The notes under the pieces are model-generated. The model ran no database searches, was not told the origin of the DNA, and was given only the letters and a program-made list of their open reading frames with translations. A stretch of DNA of 64,000 bases from Gloeocapsopsis dulcis. Its GTDB lineage: Bacteria; Cyanobacteriota; Cyanobacteriia; Cyanobacteriales; Chroococcidiopsidaceae. How positions within the stretch are numbered: the stretch's first letter is position 1; each line of letters begins with the position of its first letter. The stretch is taken from the NCBI RefSeq assembly GCF_032163395.1, contig NZ_CP119968.1:543501-607500 (forward strand), written 5' to 3'. Of this stretch, positions 8,113-15,377 are shown one piece after another. A program made the translations under genes and the position numbers.

Positions 8113-9084
8113 TTAATCGAGTTTGGTTGACTCAGTGTGAGCATTCCGCTCAATAAACTCCCGACTAGCAGCGCCACCATCAATTTGTACTTGAATTGCT
8201 GGTTCATAGCCTTCTGCAGCACTACGGGTTTGTGCCACACTCGATAGCAGTACACCATAAACCACTTTAGAGAAAATGTCTGCCATTGTGTAGAGAAATT
8301 GTCGCGTTACAGCCGCCCATGCGCCCCATGCAGGAAAAGCTTTCCAAGCCCAAGGAACTAAGTATGCTAAGGGATAAAGCGTCCAAGAAATCAAGATTAG
8401 CCACCAAATTGTACCCATTGTTTTATAGGCTTGGCGAGGCAGATTTTCACGCGATTTGAAGATCAAATTCCCCATCATATAGAGAATATAAACGTAGAAA
8501 ACTGTACTTACCGCACCCCAGAACAGAAACCAACCAGTGTTTGTAATCTCAAAGTACTGCCCGATGTATCCGGTATAAATCATTAACAAGCCAGCGGTGA
8601 TAAAGCGAAACCGCAGCTTACGGAAACGTCCTGGCGTTACATCAATCACAAATAACATTTGAGCAAGCAAACACGGCACATCAATTGACCAATTTAGGTA
8701 ACGATAGCCATTCGAGAAGGTGCTTTCAGTAAATCTACCTGCTGTACCAACGCCCAATCCCCAAACTGTACCATCAAAGGCAAAAGCTGATAGCCACTCC
8801 AATAGTTGCAAGCCTAAGATTAAAAAAGCTGATACCATCACAACGGCAGACAGCGTTGATGATGGCTGAAAACGTGGTGAGGATTGTTTATTGGTTGTAA
8901 TGAAATAAACAAAGCCTACAGCCATTGCACTAACACCAAGTGTTAATAAATGCGATATCAATTGGTGCTGTACTGGTGAATAAGTCAGTAAATTTTCCAT
9001 AATTGTACCTTCTGGTACAACTACAGTTTGTGCTATTAAATTGTGCGAATTTGGTACAGCTCTTAATAATTCCCAACTGAACAC
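8113..9084 (-). CDS. NDQ-type microbial rhodopsin, predicted light-driven sodium pump
   Basis: Seven-helix retinal protein of the inner membrane. Helix C reads RYLNWSIDVPCLLAQ: Arg128, Asn131, Asp135 and Gln142 sit at the positions of KR2 Arg109, Asn112, Asp116 and Gln123, giving the NDQ motif of sodium-pumping rhodopsins rather than the DTD/DTE of proton pumps or TSA/TSD of chloride pumps. In helix G, Asp269 and Lys273 (DIFSK) are the counter-charge and the retinal Schiff-base lysine. His45 matches the interprotomer His30 of KR2; KR2 Asp102 is Ser121 here. Helices are roughly 44-64, 77-100, 126-147, 158-177, 185-206, 222-244 and 258-283. The GTG start has GGAAGG about 6 nt upstream; Met29 (ATG at 9000) also has AGAAGG at 7 nt, so a protein 28 residues shorter is possible. 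No retinal-forming oxygenase gene is adjacent. Transport activity is inferred from the motif. Confidence 0.93.
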   Translation of the reverse strand: MFSWELLRAVPNSHNLIAQTVVVPEGTIMENLLTYSPVQHQLISHLLTLGVSAMAVGFVYFITTNKQSSPRFQPSSTLSAVVMVSAFLILGLQLLEWLSAFAFDGTVWGLGVGTAGRFTESTFSNGYRYLNWSIDVPCLLAQMLFVIDVTPGRFRKLRFRFITAGLLMIYTGYIGQYFEITNTGWFLFWGAVSTVFYVYILYMMGNLIFKSRENLPRQAYKTMGTIWWLILISWTLYPLAYLVPWAWKAFPAWGAWAAVTRQFLYTMADIFSKVVYGVLLSSVAQTRSAAEGYEPAIQVQIDGGAASREFIERNAHTESTKLD

Positions 9085-9416
9085 TAGTTACCTTCCTTAC
9101 TTAACAGTTTTTGGCGAAAAAGTAAGTCGAAAATAAATTGATATAGCTTTTGATTGGAATATTACCTTGATTAACTATATCTGTAAACCCCTATTGATAA
9201 GCTAACTTTTAAGCTACTTACTATTCATTTTCAAACTGTAATAATTGGTAAAAATACCACAACAATCAACGAGATCAAGTTTTTTGAGCAGATTTTATCT
9301 AGTAAAAATATTACTGTATCTATCTTTAGACAGATTCTACTAAGCATATTAATTTTGGGAGAATCCAAAATCTCGACAAATACTAATTTGTAATTGGCAT
9401 CAAGTGATTAACTTAA
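9085..9416. other. Intergenic region upstream of the rhodopsin gene
   Basis: A 332-bp AT-rich gap between the rhodopsin start and the csaB stop. It must hold the rhodopsin promoter (leftward); the only feature I can support is the GGAAGG ribosome site at about 9090-9097. No gene, hairpin or repeat was recognised. Confidence 0.45.
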
Positions 9417-10466
9417 TTAGTAAACTAAAACTTGCTGTAGTAAATCTTGATGCATCAATGCTCGATCTACTAAAGATTGAATTTGATCTGGAGTGAGAGA
9501 ATTGCCATTGGCATAATGTTCTAGAAATGTAGTGCAAATTACACGATGATCTTCTGGAATTTGAGTTACATCCCATCCTGACAAATCAAGTTCTGTCATC
9601 AATCTACTAACTTTAGGATCGTAACTGAGCGCAAAACAGCGACAACCTTCCGCCGCAGCCATAATTAAACTATGAAGGCGCATTCCGATGACCATTTCGA
9701 CACCACGAAAAACACCTTTTAAAGCTTTCGGATCTTGCAAATTTAAAATTTTGTTGGCACCAGGAAGTTGTGATGCAATAGCTTCAGCGATCGCTAAATC
9801 TTGACTTTGCTGAAATGGCACCAGCAAAATACAAGTTTGTGTTGCTTTTTGGAAATCAATTAAAGCACGAGTGAGATTATTTAGACGAGTTGCGGTTAAT
9901 TGGGGATGCGATCGCAATGTTACCGCGACTCTGGGAGCAGGTAAATCCCACAGCCCAGGTACAGGCGAAACTGCCAACGCCCAAACCGGATCGGGGGCGA
10001 GAGTCCATGGAATTCCCCATTCGGATAATAAAGCCGCGCTGCTCTGATCGCGGACACTGACTGCAGTACAATTGCTAAACGCCCGCCGCGCCAACTTAAG
10101 TGTAGTATCGCGCTTTAACGGACCAATTCCCTGCGCCCAAGCGATCGTTTTTAATCCAAGTTGTTGTGCGAGTATCATCAATCCGCCGTAATACAAAGGA
10201 CTAATTGCACTCGTCACATCTTGCATCAAACTGCCACCACCCCAAATGAACGCATCTGATTTGCGTAGAGATTGAATTACACTCAACAACCCCATGCGAT
10301 CGCACGCTTCCACATGATAGCGATCGCGCGTTTGCTGCGGATTGCCCGAAAGCACAATTGGCGTTACATGATCTGGTAGCATTTGCAATAAGGATGCGAG
10401 CAAAGCCTCATCGCCACCATTGCCCTTACCATAGTACCCACACAAAACCGCCCGCATCTTTCCCAC
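9417..10466 (-). CDS. csaB: CsaB polysaccharide pyruvyl transferase
   Basis: A 349-residue enzyme of the polysaccharide pyruvyl transferase family, which transfers pyruvate ketals from phosphoenolpyruvate to cell-wall or surface polysaccharide, allowing SLH-domain proteins to anchor. Landmarks are the N-terminal LCGYYGKGNGGDEALL, the FIWGGGSLMQD loop, AWAQGIGPL, and the C-terminal VIGMRLHSLIMAAAEG motif with the conserved Arg-Leu-His. The start is either GTG at 10466 or ATG at 10457 (MRAVLCGYYG); the latter fits most relatives. A stand-alone gene with DUF2499/DUF3593 divergent on the other side. Confidence 0.88.
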   Translation of the reverse strand: MGKMRAVLCGYYGKGNGGDEALLASLLQMLPDHVTPIVLSGNPQQTRDRYHVEACDRMGLLSVIQSLRKSDAFIWGGGSLMQDVTSAISPLYYGGLMILAQQLGLKTIAWAQGIGPLKRDTTLKLARRAFSNCTAVSVRDQSSAALLSEWGIPWTLAPDPVWALAVSPVPGLWDLPAPRVAVTLRSHPQLTATRLNNLTRALIDFQKATQTCILLVPFQQSQDLAIAEAIASQLPGANKILNLQDPKALKGVFRGVEMVIGMRLHSLIMAAAEGCRCFALSYDPKVSRLMTELDLSGWDVTQIPEDHRVICTTFLEHYANGNSLTPDQIQSLVDRALMHQDLLQQVLVY

Positions 10467-10625
10467 GTTATTACCTCAGATGACCTAACAAAACTCTATC
10501 CGAGATTGTCATCCCTCAAAAAATTCAAAGTAGTAGCATAATAAAGCACTGAAGTATCTATTTTTTCACCCTCACCCCTCGCCCCGGACTTCGTCCCACT
10601 TCGCTAACACTCCTCACCCCTCATT

Positions 10626-10970
10626 ATGCACACCCTCTCAATTCCAACTTGGATTATTCACGTCTCTAGTGTGATTGAATGGATTGCCGCCATTTGGTTA
10701 ATCTGGACATACGGTGAAGTGACTCGTAATCATAGCTGGTGGGCTTTGTCTCTGGCTATGTTACCCGCACTTGTCAGCGCGATGTGTGCGTGTACGTGGC
10801 ACTTTTTCGATAATGCAGAATCGCTAGAGTGGTTAGTGACACTTCAAGCTACGATGACTGTTGTTGGTAATTTCACGCTGTTAATTGCTGCATGGTTAAT
10901 TTGGCGTTCTACAACAGAAAAGAAAAGTTCTGAAGTGACTTCCAGTGTTAACCAAAAGGCTAACTTATGA
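10626..10970 (+). CDS. DUF2499 membrane protein
   Basis: A 114-residue integral membrane protein of the DUF2499 family, found in cyanobacteria and in plastids of plants. Three predicted membrane segments (about 10-30, 38-62 and 72-96) with conserved tryptophans (WIIHVSSVIEW, ACTWHFFDN). Function unknown. Its stop overlaps the start of the DUF3593 gene (ATGA, 4 bp), so translation of the two is probably coupled. The sequence just upstream (10565-10625) is a CCCTCACCCCTC-type repeat seen elsewhere in this window. Confidence 0.85.
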   Translation: MHTLSIPTWIIHVSSVIEWIAAIWLIWTYGEVTRNHSWWALSLAMLPALVSAMCACTWHFFDNAESLEWLVTLQATMTVVGNFTLLIAAWLIWRSTTEKKSSEVTSSVNQKANL

Positions 10971-11290
10971 TTCAAGATGTCTCGTTCCTTCTGCATCCTT
11001 CTAAAGAAACCCTATTTGCGTTATCGTTATTTCCCTACTTGGGTTTTTTATGGTTTCTCACTCGCACTCCCCAAATGCCACGCTTAGCATTGATTGGCTT
11101 CTATTGCACTTTAGTGTTTGTCGGTGTTACCATTCCCGCCGGAATTTATGCTCAAGTTCACTATGGTGAATCACTAGCAAACGTTGATTGGTTACACGGA
11201 GGTGCCGAATTTTTCTTAACGCTATCTAATATTTTGGTCGTGCTAGGCTTCAGACAAGCGGTGATAGGAGCGAGGAATGAAGAAGGTTAG
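10967..11290 (+). CDS. DUF3593 membrane protein
   Basis: A 107-residue membrane protein of the DUF3593 family, function unknown, with about three hydrophobic segments (20-34, 42-62, 86-100) and the conserved LFPYLGFLWFL and WLHGGAEFFLTLSN blocks. DUF2499 and DUF3593 proteins co-occur in cyanobacteria and plastid-bearing eukaryotes, and here they overlap by 4 bp, which argues that they form a heteromeric membrane complex. hisA begins 32 bp downstream on the same strand. Confidence 0.85.
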   Translation: MIQDVSFLLHPSKETLFALSLFPYLGFLWFLTRTPQMPRLALIGFYCTLVFVGVTIPAGIYAQVHYGESLANVDWLHGGAEFFLTLSNILVVLGFRQAVIGARNEEG

Positions 11291-11322
11291 AGTGTAGGAT
11301 TACATAATTATATTTTAGTTTT

Positions 11323-12120
11323 ATGGAAGTTATACCAGCGATAGATTTACTTGCAGGCAAATGTGTGAGGTTGTATCAGGGAGACTATACGCGATCGCAA
11401 GTTTTTAACGATAACCCTGCAGATATGGCGCAGCAATGGGTAGAACAAGGTGCAACGCGACTGCATGTCGTCGATCTGGATGGGGCAAAGCAAGGTAAGG
11501 TTGTCAATTTAGCCGCAATTGAGGCAATTACTTCAGCCGTATCAGTACCAATTCAAGTCGGTGGAGGGTTGCGCGATGCCTGCGGCAAGGGTAAAGCCCT
11601 ACGCACTACCGTTGCACAGTTATTAGATTTAGGCGTACAGCGCGTTATTTTAGGCACCGTTGCCGTCGAACAACCGCAATTAGTCGCCGATTTATGTCAA
11701 GAGTTTCCTGGGCAAATCGTTGTTGGGATTGATGCGCGCAATGGCAAAGTCGCAACGCGCGGTTGGTTAGAAACATCTGAAGTTTTGGCAACGCAACTCG
11801 CAACGCAGATGCAAGAATTGGGCGCTGCTGCAATTATTTATACTGATATTTACCGTGATGGTACGCTGTCAGGACCCAATTTAGAAGAGCTAAGAGAACT
11901 AGCAACACAAATTTCGATTCCGGTTATTGCTTCTGGTGGTGTGAGTTCCGTGACAGATTTATTGAGTCTACTCGCACTCGAACCGTTGGGCGTTACTGGT
12001 GCAATTGTCGGTCGTGCATTATACACTGGAGATATTTTGCTCAAAAGTGCTTTGCAAGCGGTTGGACAAGGGAGGCTACAAGATATACCACCCGATTTAG
12101 GATCTTCAACATTTGCTTGA
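11323..12120 (+). CDS. hisA: HisA, phosphoribosylformimino-AICAR phosphate isomerase, with an internal insertion
   Basis: Fourth-step isomerase of histidine biosynthesis, a (beta/alpha)8 barrel that opens the aminoaldose ring of ProFAR to PRFAR. Catalytic Asp8 (IPAIDLLAG) and Asp137 (VVGIDARNG) are both present, as are the phosphate-binding loops VGGGL (79-83) and ASGGVSS. Odd feature: after GGLRD85 there are eight extra residues (ACGKGKAL, 86-93) before [11 protein letters not shown], which in other HisA proteins follows directly. They are coded by 24 bp that look like an inserted interspersed repeat (see separate entry). The frame is kept and the rest of the barrel is intact, so the enzyme is probably active. 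A Uma2 gene follows 29 bp later. Confidence 0.93.
   Translation: MEVIPAIDLLAGKCVRLYQGDYTRSQVFNDNPADMAQQWVEQGATRLHVVDLDGAKQGKVVNLAAIEAITSAVSVPIQVGGGLRDACGKGKALRTTVAQLLDLGVQRVILGTVAVEQPQLVADLCQEFPGQIVVGIDARNGKVATRGWLETSEVLATQLATQMQELGAAAIIYTDIYRDGTLSGPNLEELRELATQISIPVIASGGVSSVTDLLSLLALEPLGVTGAIVGRALYTGDILLKSALQAVGQGRLQDIPPDLGSSTFA
11578..11601 (+). repeat. 24-bp in-frame repeat insertion inside hisA
   Basis: The segment GCCTGCGGCAAGGG...GCCCTA lies exactly between the codons for Asp85 and the Arg that normally follows. It is partly palindromic (TGCG...CGCA at its edges, GGG...CCC inside) and resembles the small GC-rich dispersed repeats with a GCCTACGGCA-like core that are common in filamentous and Chroococcidiopsis-type cyanobacteria. 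Its length is a multiple of three, so the reading frame is preserved. Confidence 0.6.
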
Positions 12121-12149
12121 GTGAGACTTGTTGTCTGTGAAAGCGGGTT

Positions 12150-12695
12150 ATGGAAACATTGGCAAAGTGGACAGTAGACGATTACCACCAGATGATTGCA
12201 TCTGGTATTTTAGATAATCGCCGCGTTGAACTGTTGGCGGGAGAAATTCACGAAATGACGCCAGAAGCACCACTACACACATTTTGTGGAGGAAGCTTAG
12301 CTGACTATTTTCGCGATCGCCTCAATCGTCAAGCCCTAGTTCGCGAAGCCCGCCCAATTACACTTACCAATTCTTCAGAACCAGAGCCAGATATTGCAAT
12401 TGTACGGGGTTCTTGGAGCGATTATCGAGATCGTCACCCTGGAGCAAATGACATCCTAGTGGTAGAAATTTCTAATTCGAGTTTAACTAAAGACTTAGAA
12501 CAGAAGCAGCCCATATATGCAGCAGCAGGAATTCAGGAGTATTGGATTTTAGATCTTACTACGCTACAGCTAATTGTGTTTCGTGATCCACAAGGAAATG
12601 TGTATCAATCGCGGCAAGACATTAAAACTGGGATAGTATCTCCACTAGGATTTCCAGAAATTACTATATCAGTCGAGCAATTATTTTCTGTCTAA
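12150..12695 (+). CDS. Uma2-family (DUF820) restriction-endonuclease-fold protein
   Basis: A 181-residue Uma2 protein. Landmarks are MIASGILDNRRVELLAGEIHEM at the N-terminus (the conserved acidic ELL-GEI strand), EPEPDIAIVRG with the PD of the nuclease core, VVEISNSSLTKD (E-x-S) and GIQEYWILDL. This is the more canonical of the three Uma2 genes in the window. It follows hisA by 29 bp, possibly by read-through, and its end overlaps the end of the small convergent gene at 12692 by 4 bp. Confidence 0.82.
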   Translation: METLAKWTVDDYHQMIASGILDNRRVELLAGEIHEMTPEAPLHTFCGGSLADYFRDRLNRQALVREARPITLTNSSEPEPDIAIVRGSWSDYRDRHPGANDILVVEISNSSLTKDLEQKQPIYAAAGIQEYWILDLTTLQLIVFRDPQGNVYQSRQDIKTGIVSPLGFPEITISVEQLFSV

Positions 12696-12970
12696 TCGCG
12701 ATCGCGCCGTTCAATCCAAGCTAGGATTTGTTCTTCAGAAACGTGATAAATTGAATGCTTGGTTGTGGGATCGTAGGCACTCCACCAAATGTTACCTTGG
12801 CGATCGCAAGTAGACCAAACTTGCAGTTCTGATGATGATATCAGATATTTGCGTAGCAATTGCCAAATGCTGTGGAGCCTGAACCAAAAAACTGGTTTGC
12901 TATATTTGTCTATTTTAGTTTGCCTCGGTTTCCCTCGTTGGGATTTTAGCCAATTCGCCGAAGATTTCAT
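12692..12970 (-). CDS. Small conserved-type hypothetical protein
   Basis: I do not recognise a named family. A longer frame runs to 13168, but GGAGG at 12981-12985 sits 8 nt before the ATG at 12970, so a 92-residue protein starting MKSSANWLKSQ is the likely product. It has a basic N-terminus (KSQRGKPRQTKIDKYSK), an aromatic middle (VFWFRLHSIWQLLRKYL) and a C-terminus with VWSTCDRQGNIWWSAYDP, ending in charged residues. It looks like a soluble, possibly nucleic-acid-binding small protein. Convergent with the Uma2 gene, 4-bp overlap. Confidence 0.6.
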   Translation of the reverse strand: MKSSANWLKSQRGKPRQTKIDKYSKPVFWFRLHSIWQLLRKYLISSSELQVWSTCDRQGNIWWSAYDPTTKHSIYHVSEEQILAWIERRDRD

Positions 12971-13144
12971 TGCATAAACCTCCAAATTTGTTGAGTTGAA
13001 GACAGTAAAATTTAACAAATGTCTTGCCATGATATTGCTTAGTTTGATAAACAAACAAATCACGAGTTGAATCACGTCTATCAGTAAATTTGATGGATAA
13101 TTTTTGCGTTTTTGCGACAATGCAGATAGTGCAATATCTTCGTT

Positions 13145-14056
13145 ATGGGTTTTGACTACCAAAGCCAACTCAAGTTATCTCAACTGCAAGCCTTAATTGC
13201 AGTAGCCGATTATGGTAGTTTTAGTGAGGCGGCGTTGCAACTGCAATTGTCTCAGTCAGCAGTAAGTTATGCGATCGCTACTTTAGAAGAAGAATTAGGA
13301 ATATCACTCTTGTCGCGAGGGCGTTATGGTGCGCATCTTACCCCAGTGGGAGAGCAAATTGTCGATCGTGCGCGTCAGATTTTGTACTTGATGGCAGATA
13401 TCGTTAAACAAGCCAACTTAGCAAAAGGATTACAAGGCGGCTTAGTGCGGATATCTGCATTTCGCAGTGCCGGAACACACATTTTACCAAGAATCATTGC
13501 TCAATTTTGCCATCGCTATCCGGCAATTGCGGTGAGTATTGCGGAGTATGACGATCGCTTTGATGTAGAAGAGGATTTACGTAAAGGACGCGCTGATATT
13601 GGTATTACGTATCTACCAACAAGCAATGAATTTGAAACTTGGGAATTGATGCGCGACGAGTTTGTGGTACTATTTCCTCCCAGCTTTGAGCCAAAAACTA
13701 CTCAGCTAAGTTGGGAAGACTTAAGAACTTATCCTTTAATTATGGCTCCTGATGGCGATGGCTGCGATGCTATGGTGTATGCTCATTGTGCTAAATATGG
13801 TACTACATTGCAGGCAACCTATAAAATTCGCTCTGATGCAACAATTGTTAACATGGTAGCGCAAGGATTGGGAACTGCTATCAGTCCTCGTCTTGCAGCT
13901 GAACCGATACCAGAAGGTGTACGCGTCTTTAGCTTACCAGTTCCTTTTTTTCGGACGATTAGTGCTGCTATAGTGGCAGATGCACTCATAACTCCTGCTG
14001 GATTTGCTTTGCTCGATCTCATCAAGAGTAGCTTTGTACCAATTTCTAATTCGTAG
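13145..14056 (+). CDS. LysR-family transcriptional regulator
   Basis: A 303-residue LysR-type regulator. The winged helix-turn-helix occupies about residues 10-70 (LSQLQALIAVADYGSFSEAALQLQLSQSAVSYAIATLEEELGISL read in part), followed by the linker helix and a two-lobed effector-binding domain (VRISAFRSAGTHILP; RADIGITYLP; GLGTAISPRLAAEP). The effector cannot be deduced. No target gene lies divergently next to it except the small gene at 12692-12970, which is about 175 bp away on the other strand and is the natural first candidate for regulation. Confidence 0.88.
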   Translation: MGFDYQSQLKLSQLQALIAVADYGSFSEAALQLQLSQSAVSYAIATLEEELGISLLSRGRYGAHLTPVGEQIVDRARQILYLMADIVKQANLAKGLQGGLVRISAFRSAGTHILPRIIAQFCHRYPAIAVSIAEYDDRFDVEEDLRKGRADIGITYLPTSNEFETWELMRDEFVVLFPPSFEPKTTQLSWEDLRTYPLIMAPDGDGCDAMVYAHCAKYGTTLQATYKIRSDATIVNMVAQGLGTAISPRLAAEPIPEGVRVFSLPVPFFRTISAAIVADALITPAGFALLDLIKSSFVPISNS

Positions 14057-14170
14057 TGATAGTAGTTGTGTTCAACTGTAAGCAAGCAGGAACTGAAGCT
14101 TGGCGAATGAATTCGCACCTAAACAAACCTTATCCACCACCGTGAACTCACTAATAAAGGTATTGTTTTA

Positions 14171-14223
14171 GTGTACGAAGGTACACTTTGCTTATGTAGC
14201 CCCGACTTCAGTCGGAGGGCATC
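14171..14223 (+). repeat. Double-hairpin interspersed repeat, copy B
   Basis: Starts with GTGTAC-GAAG-GTACAC (a perfect 6-bp stem with GAAG loop), then a 15-16 nt spacer containing TTGCTTATGTAG, then CCGACT-TC-AGTCGG (perfect 6-bp stem). The inverse-orientation partner is at 3152-3204. In the second stem one C-G pair here is T-A in the other copy, so base pairing has been kept. It lies in the gap between the LysR gene and the AI-2E transporter gene. Confidence 0.7.
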
Positions 14224-14294
14224 TCTGCTATGTAATTTGAACCTCTGATTCCGTAGCATAGGATAATGTCTGTATATTCAAAAATACTCTTATT

Positions 14295-15377
14295 ATGACT
14301 GATTCACATAAAACTAAAGTGCAGCAATGGTTATCAATCGGATTACCATTTCCTTTAGTTATCTTAAATGGTTGGTTACTGTTACGAGCTTTTGAATATT
14401 TTCAACCATTAGTGAGTATTTTTGTCTTGGCTGCTATATTAGCGTTTATTTTAAATTATCCTGTCGAATTTTTACAGCAACGCCAAATACAACGTAAATA
14501 TGCGGTCGGGATTGTTTTTATCACAGCTTTAGTCATTTTAGTTGGCTTAGGTATCACTTTAATCCCGATATTTTTAGAAGAATTAAATGAAAGTGCCAAA
14601 CTTTTACCACAATGGATCGATTCGGGAAGTGAAAAACTTCATACTGTCGATGATTGGGCAGCATCGCGGAACTTACCGATTAATTTCACAGAATTAGCAA
14701 GTCAAATTACCGCACGTCTACCCGATGAATTAAAATCTCTAGCGCAGCGTTTCTTGAGTGTTGCACTTGGGGCAATTGATAGCGTTTCTGAAGTGATTGT
14801 AACAGTTGTTATTAGTTTCTATTTTCTACTAGATGGCGAACGGATCTGGAAAGGTATTATTAAGCGATTTCCACCACGCTTTGGTATTGCTTTACAGCAA
14901 TCTTTAAAACAGAATTTTCAAAATTACTTTATCGGACAAGTTGCTCTAGCAGTCATTGTTGGTATCGCAATGACTTTAGTATTTCTATTTTTAGATGTTC
15001 CTTTTGGTTTTATTTTTGGTTTAGGTGTAGGATTTTTGACTTTAATTCCTTTTGGTGATGTTTTAAGTTTTAGTTTAGTAAGTTTGTTAGTCGCTTCACA
15101 CGATTTTTGGCTAGGAGTTAAAACCTTAGCAGTCGCGCTTGTTGTCGATCAAATTATCGACCAAATTATTGCACCTCGGCTACTCGGAAGTTTTACTGGA
15201 CTTAGTCCTGTAGGAATTATTGCAGCATTGGCCATAGGAACAAAACTCGCGGGACTTTTAGGATTACTCGTTGCAGTACCTTTAGCAAGTTGTTTGAAAG
15301 ATGTGTTAGACAATATGCAAGATGAGCCTGAAGAAGCTAATTCCGCAGTAACCGCAGACCGCTTAGTATCACAATAA
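14295..15377 (+). CDS. AI-2E family transporter
   Basis: A 360-residue polytopic inner-membrane protein of the AI-2E (PerM/UPF0118) family, whose members include AI-2 exporters and Na+/H+ or other antiporters. About eight membrane segments are visible: 17-33, 36-52, 69-92, then a long extramembrane stretch with LNESAKLLPQWIDSGSEKL, then 155-177, 211-232, 238-262, 269-290 and 308-330. The family hallmark PFGDVLSFSLVSL and the C-terminal PRLLGSFTGLSPVGIIAALAIG are present. The substrate is unknown. Its 3' end overlaps the 3' end of coaT by 41 bp on the opposite strand. Confidence 0.85.
   Translation: MTDSHKTKVQQWLSIGLPFPLVILNGWLLLRAFEYFQPLVSIFVLAAILAFILNYPVEFLQQRQIQRKYAVGIVFITALVILVGLGITLIPIFLEELNESAKLLPQWIDSGSEKLHTVDDWAASRNLPINFTELASQITARLPDELKSLAQRFLSVALGAIDSVSEVIVTVVISFYFLLDGERIWKGIIKRFPPRFGIALQQSLKQNFQNYFIGQVALAVIVGIAMTLVFLFLDVPFGFIFGLGVGFLTLIPFGDVLSFSLVSLLVASHDFWLGVKTLAVALVVDQIIDQIIAPRLLGSFTGLSPVGIIAALAIGTKLAGLLGLLVAVPLASCLKDVLDNMQDEPEEANSAVTADRLVSQ

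Noticed and set aside
8113-9084. Proton-pump or halorhodopsin assignment
   Set aside because: Helix C has Asn-Asp-Gln at the three motif positions, neither Asp-Thr-Asp/Glu nor Thr-Ser-Ala/Asp.
12971-13168. 66-residue N-terminal extension of the small gene at 12692
   Set aside because: The GGAGG site fixes the start at 12970, and the extension would overlap the start of the LysR gene.
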